From Myrica gale (taxonomy: Eukaryota > Streptophyta > Magnoliopsida > Fagales > Myricaceae): a stretch of DNA of 64,000 bases. The stretch lies in assembly GCA_963930655.1 (NCBI GenBank), contig OZ005606.1:22050001-22114000 (forward strand), in the 5' to 3' direction. The notes under the pieces were generated by a model. The model ran no database searches and had not been told where the DNA came from. It saw only the letters and a list, made by a program, of their open reading frames with translations. Positions 24,801-35,484 of this stretch are shown piece by piece. A program made the position numbers and the translations under genes. Every line of letters starts with the position of its first letter. The stretch's first letter is position 1.

Positions 24801-27625
24801 GTTGCATGATTGATCATTTTGGAGAAGTCCAGCTGGAGGCAGAAGTCTAGGGCCCTTTGGCTCAAGGAGGGTGACCGGTGTACTAAGTTCTTCCATAGTG
24901 TGACTAATTCTAATCGGAGGGCGAATTTGATTTCTAGATTGGAGGTGGAGGGGAAGTTGTGGAGGATCCGATCGGGATTTCTGTGGAGATCGTTGATTTC
25001 TATTCATCTCTATATGTGGAGCCTTTTTATTGGCGCCCCACTTTGGATGGGTTGGAGTTTAATAGTATTTCGGGCGAGGAGGCGGAATGGTGTGAGAGGC
25101 CTTTTGATGTGGAGGAGGCGACTAGGGTGGTCCATAGTCTTAACTGTGACAAGGCCCTGGGTCCGGATGGTTTTTCGTTGTCTTTTTTCCAATCTTGTTG
25201 GGAGATTATTAAGATGGATGTTATGACAATGTTTAATGTGTTTGCTAGGGAAGGGAGGTTTGCTCGGAGCTTTAACTCTTCATTCATTGTTCTCATTCCT
25301 AAGAAGCCGGGGGCGGTTGAGCTTTAGGATTTTCTTCCCATTAGCCTTGTGGGGGGGTGTGTATAAGATATTAGCCAAGGTTCTGGCTAATAGGCTGAAA
25401 TCTTTTCTTAATAAGCTCATTTCCCCCTCTCAGAGTGCTTTTGTTGGGGGGAGACAGATTCTGGATTCGGTGCTCATTGCCAATGAGTGTATCGATTCCA
25501 GGTTAAGGTCTGGAGTGTCGGGACTGCTTTGCAAGCTGAATATTCAGAAAGCCTATGATCATGTGAATTGAAAGTTTTTTTGTACCTTCTCCGGAGATAT
25601 GACTTCGGTGAAAAATAGTGTAGGTGGATCTTCTTTTGTATTTCAACGGTGACGTTTTCTGTGCTTGTTAATGGCTGCTCGGAAGGCTTTTTTAGTAGCT
25701 CTCGTGGCTTACGACAAGGGGATCCCCTTTCTCCCCTCTTGCTCGTGATAGTTTGGAAGCTTTTAGTCGGATGATTGGAAGAGTGGTTGAGCATGGTGGA
25801 TTACATGGCTTTTCGGTTAGAGGTGGTTCTAGGGATAGTGTGTGCATCTCTCATTTGCTCTTTGCGGACGATACTTTAGTGTTGTGTAGGGCATATGGGA
25901 GCCAATTCAGGAGTCTCCAATGCCTTCTTTTGTGTTTTGAGGCCGTTTCGGGTCTTGTATTAATTTGTCGAAGTCAGAGGTTATTCCTATTGAGAAGGTT
26001 GATAATGTTCACGAATTGGCGGGTATCTTGGAGTGTGGCCTGTCTTCGTTACCTATGAGGTATTTGGGTATTCCATTGGAGGCTTGTTTTAAGTGTGTTC
26101 ATATTTGAGATGAGATTATTGAAAGGATGGAGAGGGGATTGGCTGGTTGGAAGAGGATGTATCTTTATAAGGGTGGTAGACTTAATCTCATCAAATCTAC
26201 CCTTTTGTGCCTTCCGATATACTTCCTCTCGTTGTTTCCTATCCCGGTTGCAGTGGCTAATAGGTTTGAGAAGATTAAGAGGGACTTCCTTTGGGGCAGC
26301 GATGATAATATCCATAAAGTCAATCTTGTGAAGTGGGAGCGAGTTTGTTCTCCTTTTCATAATGGGGGTTTGGGGCTCGGAGGTTCTCTATGTTTAATAA
26401 GGCTCTTTTGAGTAAGTGGTTATGGCGTTTTGCTCATGAGAGGGATAGGCTTTGGAGGCTTGTTATTGCTGCAAAATATGGGAGTTATGAGGGTGATTAG
26501 AGATATCGTTCTATTTGGGGGTCTTATGGAGTTAGTCTTTGGAAATTTATTTCCAAAGGGTGAGATGTTTTCAGTAAGCATATTAGGTTTATGGTGGGTA
26601 ATGGTGTTCGGGTAAGTTTTTGGCAGGACGTCTGGTGTGGTGATAAGCCTTTGTCTTTGGCTTTTCCTGTGGTTTTTTCTTTGGCTAGATATAAGGAGGC
26701 TTCAGTAGCGGAATATATGGTGGGGATTGATGGTCTTGTAACGTGGAATGTCTCTTTTGTTAGAGCTGCAAATGATTGGGAAGTGGAGGAGTTCTCCGAG
26801 TTCTTCTTTCTTTTGTATGGGTCGGTGCTTAGGAGAGGGGAGGATGATAAGATGACTTGGACGGGTTCTAAAAATGGTTTGTTTTCGGTTAAGTCTATGC
26901 ACAATATGATTGCTTGTCGGGCCAACTTGCCGTTTCCTCGGAAAGGGGTTTGGAGGTTGAAGTGCCCCTTGAGGATTTCTTTCTTTGTGTGGGAGGCCAT
27001 GCACGGAAAAATTCTTACTACGGATAATCTTTGAAGAAGAGGTATCTATAATGCCCAAGAAGGTGGAGGGAGTGTTGTGGAGTTGGAATAGGAGGTTATC
27101 GAATCCGATTGCTAAGACTATGTGGCGAATGATTCCTTCATGCATATGACGGTGTCTTTGGAGGAAGCGGAATAATAGATGTTTTGATGATTGTTCCGAA
27201 TCTTTGGAGAAGTTGCAAGAATTTGTGTTTCTTTCTTTTTTTAGTTGGGTTAATGCAGTGCTAGGCTGCCCTTTTGTTGATTTTTCTGATTTTCCTGATT
27301 TTCTCAGCTTTGTTGCATGTTTAGACTAAGTATTTTCGGTATAGTTCCTTGTACTGTTTTCGCTTCTTCTAATAAGATTGATACGCAGGTGGATGACCTA
27401 CTGAAACAGCGAGACAATATACATTCTTCGTTCACTGTAGCCAGGGTACCCAATAGTAGTGGGAGTGGCTTCGATTTAAGTAATGGCAGCAGTAGCAAAA
27501 TTGCGGGTGAAGATGCAAAGGCTGACAGTCCTGGGGAAGATGGAAGCTCAGATGGTAAGGATAAATCAGGCAAAAAGAAATGGTTTAATCTCAACCTCAA
27601 AGGATCTGATAAAAAGCTCGGCTGA
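12897..27625 (+). CDS. ARG1: DnaJ-domain protein ARG1 (Altered Response to Gravity 1, DnaJ15)
   Basis: ARG1 is a peripheral-membrane J-protein needed for gravity signalling and auxin redistribution in roots and hypocotyls (family knowledge). Exons: 12897-13009, 13980-14103, 15781-15863, 15936-16047, 16125-16229, 16360-16410, 20097-20186, 20283-20391, 20500-20648, 20736-20789 and 27389-27625. They splice in phase to 408 residues, against about 410 in Arabidopsis. The J domain covers residues 12-77 with HPD at 40-42, split by intron 1. A conserved central region follows ([34 protein letters not shown]). A heptad-rich coiled coil lies at about 280-345 and a basic tail ends in [14 protein letters not shown]. 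The tail and the LCVS start of the J domain fit ARG1 better than ARL1 or ARL2. The start ATG is the first in frame with the J domain. Intron 6 (3.7 kb) and intron 10 (6.6 kb) carry LINEs; the coding exons themselves are intact. Confidence 0.95.
16870..17670 (-). pseudogene. LINE reverse transcriptase fragment (inverted half)
   Basis: Read on the minus strand it starts at [17 protein letters not shown] and includes the catalytic [12 protein letters not shown] block, [14 protein letters not shown], and the thumb-like [21 protein letters not shown]. It is open throughout, unlike most LINE relics here, but is only a fragment. Homology to the other copies stops near TVIKEQ at about 16870. The open frame runs on into unrelated intron DNA as far as 16690. 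Confidence 0.85.
17671..18419 (+). pseudogene. LINE ORF2 C-terminal zf-RVT domain
   Basis: An open plus-strand frame of about 246 residues contains [48 protein letters not shown], a [18 protein letters not shown] zinc-knuckle-like block and [15 protein letters not shown], the hallmark of plant L1 zf-RVT domains. It ends in a TAG stop, followed by a short 3' UTR (cttttgtactgttt...ctaatgagattgg) and poly(A). It is non-autonomous because it lacks the endonuclease and the reverse transcriptase in cis orientation. Confidence 0.85.
20839..21172 (+). repeat. 143 bp direct repeat in ARG1 intron 10
   Basis: The segment 20839-20981 recurs at 21030-21172 with only a few mismatches; both start attgtccctggtttcttact and end gctgtactacatga. 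A 48-base spacer separates them. Related sequence (tgcaaatttcagtatt inside copy 1, tgcaattttcagtatt just before copy 2) marks the probable recombination point. It lies immediately upstream of the large LINE. Confidence 0.9.
22381..22570 (+). repeat. Degenerate ~60 bp tandem units in LINE ORF1
   Basis: Several imperfect units contain cgagattttctctggacaag followed by cagaacnattgtgaaggagtcg and a GGCCCTGGCT-like block. They are GC-rich and contrast with the AT-rich intron around the element. Boundaries are approximate. Confidence 0.65.
22800..23000 (+). repeat. 108 bp tandem repeat in LINE ORF1
   Basis: gaaggagtc plus the following cgtcccgggcatgctggtca and ccaggtcttgactc occur at 22824 and again at 22932, an offset of 108 bases, each preceded by ccttctc(g/a)ggg(g)aaccc. 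The unit shares the gaaggagtc core with the shorter units upstream, so the two arrays are probably related. Confidence 0.75.
23802..27329 (+). pseudogene. LINE ORF2 (endonuclease-reverse transcriptase) pseudogene
   Basis: Domains in order: endonuclease start [15 protein letters not shown] near 23810, WCIGKDFNV near 24210 and a FTWSNG block near 24350. Reverse transcriptase follows with [14 protein letters not shown] near 25155, [20 protein letters not shown] near 25390, [15 protein letters not shown] near 25700 and [12 protein letters not shown] near 25850. The zf-RVT end runs from about 26590 ([15 protein letters not shown]) to a TAA at 27327. Stops and frameshifts are seen at least near 23911, 25327, 25569 and 26498, so it cannot encode an active protein. 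Confidence 0.85.
27340..27388 (+). promoter_or_regulatory. 3' splice acceptor of ARG1 last exon, apparently LINE-derived
   Basis: The acceptor is atacgcag|GTGG at 27388/27389. The 40 bases before it are the LINE 3' UTR (ttccttgtactgttttcgct and tcttctaataagattg). They provide the pyrimidine-rich tract and a plausible branch point in ttctaat. Only about nine bases, including the AG, appear to belong to the original intron. Alignment by eye with the other LINE 3' ends in the window supports this. Confidence 0.65.
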
Positions 27626-30600
27626 GAGGGAAGGGTGTTTGGATTATTCTGGTGTTATTTGAGTGTTTGAAAATCCGTCCTTGCATTTAAAATGTTCATG
27701 CCTCTATGTTGCTGTTTACAAAGGCCTGCATTGAGTTCCATGTTCGATATCTCTCTTAGCTTCACTGAGGTTTTTCGGGTCAACAATTTGGTAGTAAAAG
27801 TATGTGAAATTTTAAAGGTTTTGTGTATCGATCTTGTATCCATGATGCCATAAGGGAGACGTTTCCTCCATGTTAATGGAGCATCCTGAACACATTAGTT
27901 TTGAAACTGACATAATAGATTCATTCCTTTGGTTCTTGTTGTAATATGTGAGTTCTTCACCTTTTTAAATATCTCCTGTTGTTAATAATGTGTTACCTGT
28001 AAGGGTTCATTCCTTTGGTCATGTATCATTGTCTTCAGTTGAAACTTCTTTACATCGAGGAAGCTTGAAGAACATGTGTATTCTGAATGTTATGTCTAAA
28101 TATCATCTTATGGTCAAAAGTGGGGAGGGTTATGTCCTGCGCCAAGTTCCAAAACTAAAAAGAAAATTATTGCTGCTGTTCTTTGACCCTTTCTTTTTGT
28201 TGGCGTGCCTGTGTTCTAATCTGGCATGTTTAGCTATGGGATCTGGCTTTGGAATTCGTAAGTTGCGTATTTTGTGGGGTTAGGAAATGGATTGGTGGAA
28301 CCCTTACCATTATCTTTGTTGGGCCTCTTGAATGGCGTGAAATGTTGATATGTGACCGGAAGTTGTATATATTTTTGTCATTTCCACATGCCCTAGTCGC
28401 TATTGCTCTAGAGTGATAGGAGTAGCTTGCTGAAATGTTCGTGCAAGTCCTGCTCGAGTGATTTTCTCCTTGATGTATTTTCCTTGACATTTCATATAAT
28501 ATATGTTTGCTAGAGAATAAATTATTGGGATTTAGTGGGTATTCAATAAAGCTATGCTATGTCAAAATAACGCAAAAAAAAATTGCAAATTGGTGCACAC
28601 GGAACTTTAGGTATCCTACTTGATTTTGGCATATGTACTAAACAAATTGTCTTTATGTAAGGATTTTCATTTTAATGATGATTGACTAGACGTTCAACTA
28701 CCTCAATCATGTCCAAATTTAAGTATAATATAATCCTTGGTATTATTGCTTTCTCAATATAATAATGATTCCGATAAAGATCCGAACTATGAAATGGAAA
28801 ACATGTGAAAACGAATTAATTTGGGTCCACCAGTTGAAGTGGGTACTTCTGCTAGGGAATTCAGGAGGATTTGAGGACCTCTCATTTCTGATATCTAACT
28901 CGATCATTCCAAATCGGATCACTGTCGTTTAATCATAGCTGTAATTGTCGTTTCACAAATTGACAGTAGTTATTATTATCTTAGGTAGGAAAAATTAACA
29001 GAGAAAGTCCGGTGGTTCAAGTGGGGATATTCTACGTTATACAGCTTTTACAGTTGAATACCTAAATATACGGTTAGTGTATGGTAGACCGCCTTAATCG
29101 GGGTGTTCCTTAGTCGGTTTGTCTGATTGCCCACGTTAACCCAATTGATTAAACATTGACAGAAGACATTGTTGCCTATAAACTATACAATCCAATAGAT
29201 TAAACGTATATACAATATGGGTTGGGACTACTAAACTGGAGAACAATCTTAGGTTATCCGTTCGAGCACGAGTTTAGCCACCTTGGGCAACTAATTAGAA
29301 GGATAGGGATAGCTTGATGGGCACACACAGCTTACTTGAACTACATTTTAAATCGGAGCAGCTTTTTCTTGACCTCTGTTGAATCTAAAGCCGTTTGTTT
29401 GTTTTTTTTAATGATTAAGACCATATTGTATCTGCTTGGACTTTTCCAAGGGACAAATTCCTCCAGAATTCTGGGATTTGTTTACTTAGGGGTTCTCTTT
29501 TAAAATAAGCAACATGTAGATTAGGAAGTACTGACAAACCCTTTTCCTCAGAAGACCAAGTCCCACATATATATATATATATATATATAAATTAATATTG
29601 GTTCTTCTTGTATTTAATTGCGGGAGATTCCTCTGTTCAGTTTCAGTGGGTTTCAGTCTACATCCGCCACTGTTTTTACATGTGGAAGCTGACTTTGCAG
29701 GCAACCCCCCATCCCAAGCCAAGTAAATAGGCTATTGCCTCGAAAGGTGCATGGCATAAGGCAACTCCTTTCCTTCTTTGTCTTTTTTTAATTAGGTTTC
29801 AGTTTTGCCTTTTTCTTTTTTCATTTCTTATTTTTAATTATCTTCTTGGGAGCAAAGAGCTGGCTAACTGTCCTTGTTTCCTTCTTGTGAGGCATGTTAC
29901 GAGGAAGCTCCAAAAAGAACACGGCGCATATTATTGAAACTTTATTGATCAGTACCAGAACACACATCCAATAAGGAGATCTCTAGTAAGGAGAATAATG
30001 AAAAGGTTGTAGCAGGATCTGCAGGTTAAAGAAGAAGTGTGCATAAAAATTCATAAAATTTAATTAGAAAGCAATGGAATATATATGATTTCTGTTCCTC
30101 TATATGTTTACTACCTACCTTCTCCCCACCCACGTACAAAATCGTAGAAAAGAAATTGAAACAGCTCATCACAAGCTCTGTGGGAAAAACTAGAACGAAA
30201 TAGAGGACAGATGAAGTTCAGATGGGTGTATAGGGGGTTCTTCTAAACAAAAGGAAAAGAAAAGAAAAGATGGGTGTAAAGGGGGATAGTCTGCTTAGCT
30301 AGCTATACCCCATGTGAGATTAGACTTTGTGCCACTACAGGAACTGTTTATTGTAGTATGCAAACAGAATTTTCAACAAGTTTTTGTCATGTCATGTGCA
30401 GGTGTTCCCCAACTATGTGTGGCTTTGGGTTAGATATAATGTGGGTGTTTATGGAACCGTCCGAGTGTCTCTCACTTTATTAGCAAGCCAAGCACATAGA
30501 GTTTGTCTCATTGATTGACCAAAGCTCCTTCTCCAAACCCATTTCAGCGGGACTTCCATTTGTGCATATTTTTAAACTTCAAAAAGCTTCATGGCATTCG

Positions 30601-32112
30601 CAGCTAGCTAGCTATGCTTTTTTTTATTATTATTAAAATGTAGACATTCTAGACTGTGATCTTATAAGCTTAGCTCCATGTTAGATTATTATTTGAGGAA
30701 TATTAGATTAATGAAGTTGCAGACAGAGAGAGATAGAGAGGGAGAGAGAGTCATTTCACATGACTTAAAGCTAACTCCACCCAACCTCCCACCTTTTTAT
30801 TTTAAAAGAGAAGTAGGTAGCGTCACTTGGAGTACATGGAGGGGCTAATTTGAGTCAGACCCACATTTTTTGGGGTTGTTTATCAGTGCTTTGAACATAT
30901 CCATAAAAGGGATTTCAATTTGAAAACTAAGCCACATTGAGTGTTATCTTTTTATCCTTTTTGGATCCTTCCAAAGTAATGGTTGCGAAAAGAAACAAAG
31001 ATGATCAGAAAGCTAATGGAGCTCCAATATGATATAGGATCATGTCTCAAATAATCCATCGCTAAATATAATTTAGTATGTTTCACTGGTTAAATTTCCT
31101 TGATAACCACAACTTGGTGGGCCATAAAAACGATTCGGGCGATCTTAAATCGATAATATCGGCATCACTTCAATCAACAACAAAGAAATAAAGCATGATA
31201 AGGCCCCTAAAAGTGTTTTATATTAGATGGTGGAAACCATTACAAGCTTACGAGAAGCAAAATAATACCCATTGTTTAAGAAGACAGTTGTTTATCAATC
31301 AAGGAGATTGGGCAAATCTCTCACCACCCTACTTCAATTCTTCGAGTGAGAAAGATTGATAGCTGCTCGCGTGGGTCCATTACCTCAAAACTGGCACATG
31401 TGGCCCCAAAGTGCTCCAATGTGCGCGGGACCTACCAGAGTTTGTTCAAACAGTGCGGGACCAATCAGATGCAGCCTCACATGTTTTATCCTACATGAGC
31501 GGAAGATAACCTTGTGCGATCTGTCTTCCATCCACACTCTCAAACAATTGATAGTTCCTGCCTCCTCAGACATTACTTCACTCTCTTTTGTCTAGAATTT
31601 ATCAACTTATATATACTATGATCAGTTTGGTCCAATCGCGTTTGTTGTTGGTGTGAGAACCAGGAGTACTTTCAACAGTGTAGGAATTAGCTCCAACTAG
31701 CAATGAAAAGCCTGAGCTCTTTGTATTGGTTTTCTCACCCTTTTAAACGAAAGAAAAGAATAGAATCTTTTCATGTCTTGATCCCTCTGGTTCGGAATCA
31801 CCCTTCAGGATACATACCTTGTCTGTTGTCTGTATATCAATAAATAACAGTAATAGCTTCTGAGAGTAGCTTTTATTATCGAATCCAGTAGATGTAAGCC
31901 TCCAATTCACATGACATGCATGTGATGGAGCCATGAAGTAGAAGCGGATTTACTTGGCCACCTCTGATCCCAGAAACCCTAAAACAGCTCTTTTAGCCTT
32001 TATTATCGAGTACGACTATACACATTTATTTGAGGTCACTTCAGTGCATGTTAATCTTTTTTCCTGAGCTTAGACCAACTCCTTGAGCCCCATAGTACTC
32101 GCCCCAGCTTCT
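27626..32112. other. ARG1 3' flank and intergenic region
   Basis: The first several hundred bases probably hold the ARG1 3' UTR. The remainder is AT-rich single-copy-looking DNA with a (AT)n run at 29567-29589 and GA-rich patches (30722-30750). Short open frames at 27990, 29486 and 31356 have no recognisable protein. Confidence 0.5.
29567..29589. repeat. (AT)n microsatellite
   Basis: About eleven uninterrupted AT units. Confidence 0.9.
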
Positions 32113-32121
32113 TATTTTTTC

Positions 32122-33645
32122 GGGTTCGGTTATGGTGCTGAGGAGTGCTGATTGGCGGTGAGGATTAAATTTTCAAGATCTAAAGGCTCATAACACGCCA
32201 CCTCAATTAATGAGTTTGACCCGCGAAATGACCTGATTCGACATGTTTTGCTGCTAACCCGCCAACTGATCCAGCAAAAAAAAGACTCAAATCGAACTCT
32301 CTTCTTCGCTGAGATTTTCTTCTCACGTCTCCCAGCTTTTCAGACCAGCTCTATCCTCCCACAGCCGTCGCGCCCAGCCTCCCCCAGCTCCTTGTCTCTT
32401 AGTTTATCGGTTGGCTACTGCCTTTATTTACCGGTTTCTGCTATCTTTATACAAGTGTGTTCGTTTTATTGTATTGTTTTGAAGTTGTGGTAAAATTGTA
32501 TTGGGTAAACTGCTTCTAATTATCTTGACATTTTTTTGGGCAAGTTATAAATGGTAGGCTTTAAGGGTATTATGCTACAATCAAAGTTGTTGTAATGTAA
32601 ATTTGTGGCTTTAAGGGTATTATGCTACAATGGAAATGGTTGTAATGTGGATTTTTATGAATGTTTTGGGTCCTGAAATTACTTCTGAATATCTGTAACT
32701 CCATTTCTTGTTCAACAGCTAAAATTTTCATAAAAACTCCAAATTTACTGCAGCTAGTATTTACATAAAAACTCTAAATTTACAGCAACTAGAATTCACA
32801 TAAAAACTCCAAATTTACAGCAACTAGAGAAGACATCTCCATATTTCTGCAACTCCAAAAATCCAGCTACTTCACAGCAACTTCAAAGTATTAGCTACTT
32901 GACAGCAACTCCGAAAAATGTCATGCTTCTCCTAATGTTTTCGTATCTCAAGATTACACAGGAAAAAATAGAACACCATGCACAATAGCATTTCATGTCA
33001 GGACATGAGAAAAAGTCACTGAAGTGTCTCTATCAATAAACACATTTATGGAACCATAAGAATATGCAAAAGCTAATATATTACAACAGGATCTCATTCC
33101 CCCAAGTAAAATTACATTTGAAGTGAAGCAATATTTTGTCCTCTCATTTCCAAGAAAACTGTCAGAAACAAGAGACTTCCCTTCTCCAAGAATCCTTACC
33201 CCTTCTTCAACACAGTATGACACCAAATCTCCCGACCTAACAAACTTCACCAGCCCAAAATTCACAAAAAGTAAAAACTCAATTATAATGTAAGCATGTC
33301 AAGTACAATAAAACGAACACACACTTGTATAAAGATCACATAAACCGGTAAATAAAGGCAGCAGCCAACTGATAAACTGGGCGACGGGGAGCTGGGGGAG
33401 GCTGGGCGCGATGGTTGTGGGAGGATGGAGTTGGTCTGGGAAGCTGGGAGACGTGCGAAGAAAATCCCAGCGAAGAAGAGAGTTCGATTTGGGTTTTTTT
33501 TTGTAGACCAGTTCGCGGGTCAGCAGCAAAACAGGTTGAATCGGGTCATTTCTCGGGTCAAATTCATTAATTGAGGTGGCGTGTTATAAGCCCTTGGATC
33601 TTGAAAATTTAATCCTTACCGCCCTTCAGCACCATAAGCGAACCC
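32122..33645. mobile_element. Non-autonomous Mutator-like (MULE) element with long TIRs
   Basis: The outer ends are long terminal inverted repeats of about 345-353 bp (32122-32474 and 33302-33645). They begin GGGTTCG(G/C)TTATGGTGCTGA and share ggattaaattttcaagatc and cacgccacctcaattaatga. The 9 bp flanks tattttttc (32113-32121) and tgttttttc (33646-33654) form a target-site duplication with one mismatch, the length typical of Mutator elements. The 1524 bp element has no transposase: its interior is AT-rich with short direct repeats. A foldback or hAT origin is less likely because of the 9 bp duplication and TIR length. Confidence 0.8.
32557..32656. repeat. 50 bp tandem repeat inside the MULE
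   Basis: ggctttaagggtattatgct recurs at 32557 and 32607, each followed by a gttgtaatgt motif. A second set of repeats (aaaactccaaatttac-agcaactag) runs through about 32732-32826 in three imperfect copies. Confidence 0.8.
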
Positions 33646-33654
33646 TGTTTTTTC

Positions 33655-34040
33655 TAAGCTTCCCATTGAGCGAGAAGGACCCAAAGAGCAAAATCATTGG
33701 ATCCACAAGATAAAACGAAAAAGGTGGGTTAGGTTCCTCATTAAAACGTTTTCCAATACTGATGAATTGAGATCCTAATCTAGGTCCTAAATCTATGTGC
33801 ATCATAATTATTTCAGGCCACCAATAATCCCATGTTAGGGACTTCAAAATTTTGGGTCCCACGTTAATCATACATGGATGGGGTCATCACAACCATCGCT
33901 TTACCTAAAACAAATTGACACGAATAAATTTAGTCCAAAATAGAGAAGTAGCTAGTATCTAAAATAACTGATACCGACCGCTGGCCGCCATGATCGACAA
34001 GCTTGAGTATGATCTGATTTACCTATTTCTTATAAGGCTG

Positions 34041-34111
<71 letters not shown>

Positions 34112-34969
34112 CATGACCTGTTCGCGGTGGGTACTCATGAATAATCATGAAATCTAACGGTCGAAAAGGATAAAAGCTTTCACCTCCAAAGAAGATCCAG
34201 ATCATGGGGATATATGGGAAAATTTGACCAAGTGAAAGGCTTTGAATAGAACACACTTGAGACAGAGGAGACAAGGTGGGTCATGTTTGGAGTTGTGACG
34301 AAGACTTTGGAAAGAGCTTTTGAAATAGCAATAAGACATTATTATGATCTTTAATTAAGTGGGAGACTACAAAACCAAAGTTCCCAGTCTCTCTCTCTCG
34401 TAGTTAGTAAGATTCGGAGAGATCTCTCCCAAAAGAAAGAAAAACAATATAGAATAGATTTCAACGTCAATCACGCAAACATCCTAAACAATTATTCATC
34501 ATCGTGTACACGTAATGGTGGGCTCCGAACCGTAAGTTGTAAACACACCTGAACATTCATTCATTCATTCATATGATACCTGATCTCGTTCATATGATAT
34601 ACCCTTTTAAACAAGCTAACTCTGTGTCTTTTATAGCCCAGCTTCCCTTGTTGACTTTATTCACAAAACTGCCATCATATTAGAAAAAGAGAGTAAGAGG
34701 ATTGGAATTTGGAATGAGTCAGGGTGCGTTTGCGGTAAAAATTTCACAAAATATTTCACCAACTCCTAATAAAATACTACAATATATAATCTCTCTCTTC
34801 CATAAAAAAATATAAAAAATTACAAAAATATAAAAAAAATTATCGTTCTCTTCATTTTTCACTATATCGAATACCAACACTAAATCCAATACCAAAAATT
34901 TTACAACACAAAAATAACAATAAGCATGCGTATCTAACGCTAGATATGCAAGGCAAATGCCGATGGTGA
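33655..34969. other. Intergenic DNA
   Basis: No gene seen. It contains the compound microsatellite at 34044-34110, a short (ATTC)n run at about 34555-34573 and an AT-rich block (34740-34900) resembling a decayed MITE. Confidence 0.5.
34044..34110. repeat. Compound (AT)n(GATA)n microsatellite
   Basis: (AT)n at 34044-34074 is followed directly by nine GATA units at 34075-34110. Likely to be highly polymorphic. Confidence 0.95.
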
Positions 34970-34975
34970 CACGTG
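34970..34975. promoter_or_regulatory. G-box / ABRE-like CACGTG
   Basis: gacacgtgggcc contains CACGTG in the ACGTGG context bound by bZIP ABF and bHLH factors. It lies 1.74 kb upstream of the zinc-finger gene start, so linkage to that promoter is only possible. Confidence 0.3.
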
Positions 34976-35472
34976 GGCCATCCGGAAGTGATTAGTGGGA
35001 CTGACGGTGTTAGATCTGGATTTTTTATCTCTCTGGTTTAGGGCCCTGTGGATCTGCGAAAGTGTTGCATGCATGGACACTTTGACTTTGAGAGAAAGAG
35101 AGAGACCGAGTTTGGGTGTTGGTAGTGGGTACCGGTGTCGGCTCCTAAGATTGAGCCAAGACAACGTTGGAGAGAGAGAGAGGGGACGGGAGGGGAGGAC
35201 CAAAGATGGGTAATCAAACTGGAAAGAGGTGGTAAACGAAGTTTCGGGCATTTTCTAGCAGTAGCAGTCAGGAACAGAGACACGGTAGCTCATTGGGGTT
35301 TGGTCCACTGAGTCTCGAGGTTACCAACATGAGATTACAAAATCACCCTACCATTGAATGATGTATCTCATTTTTCTTTTCCTCTAGTGAATGATGTCTC
35401 TAATTGATTTAATGGAAGATGGGTTCTCCACCAATGTACAGAAGTCCGGCAACAGCATTAATATTATTAAAG

Positions 35473-35484
35473 GGACACGTGTCC
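35473..35484. promoter_or_regulatory. Perfect 12 bp G-box palindrome
   Basis: GGACACGTGTCC is a full palindrome centred on CACGTG and is followed at once by an RY-like catgca. It lies 1.23 kb upstream of the zinc-finger start codon. G-box plus RY pairs are typical of ABA or seed-responsive promoters (established knowledge); use here is inferred. Confidence 0.4.

Larger units (their letters stand above)
21283..27379 (+). mobile_element. Near full-length decayed L1-type LINE in ARG1 intron 10
   Basis: A single plus-strand element of about 6.1 kb. It has a gag-like ORF1, a GC-rich repeat tract, an apurinic-like endonuclease, reverse transcriptase with FADD, a zf-RVT C-terminus and a 3' UTR containing ttgtactgttt and aataagattg. 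Numerous stops and frameshifts make it inactive. Other copies in the window continue cttacttatc-poly(A) after this point; here that tail is missing and the ARG1 acceptor AG comes within nine bases. The 5' limit is uncertain: ORF1 begins at 21283 and some 5' UTR probably precedes it. Confidence 0.9.

Noticed and set aside
32248..33529. Open frames near both ends of the MULE
   Set aside because: They are the two TIR arms read in opposite directions and match no protein.
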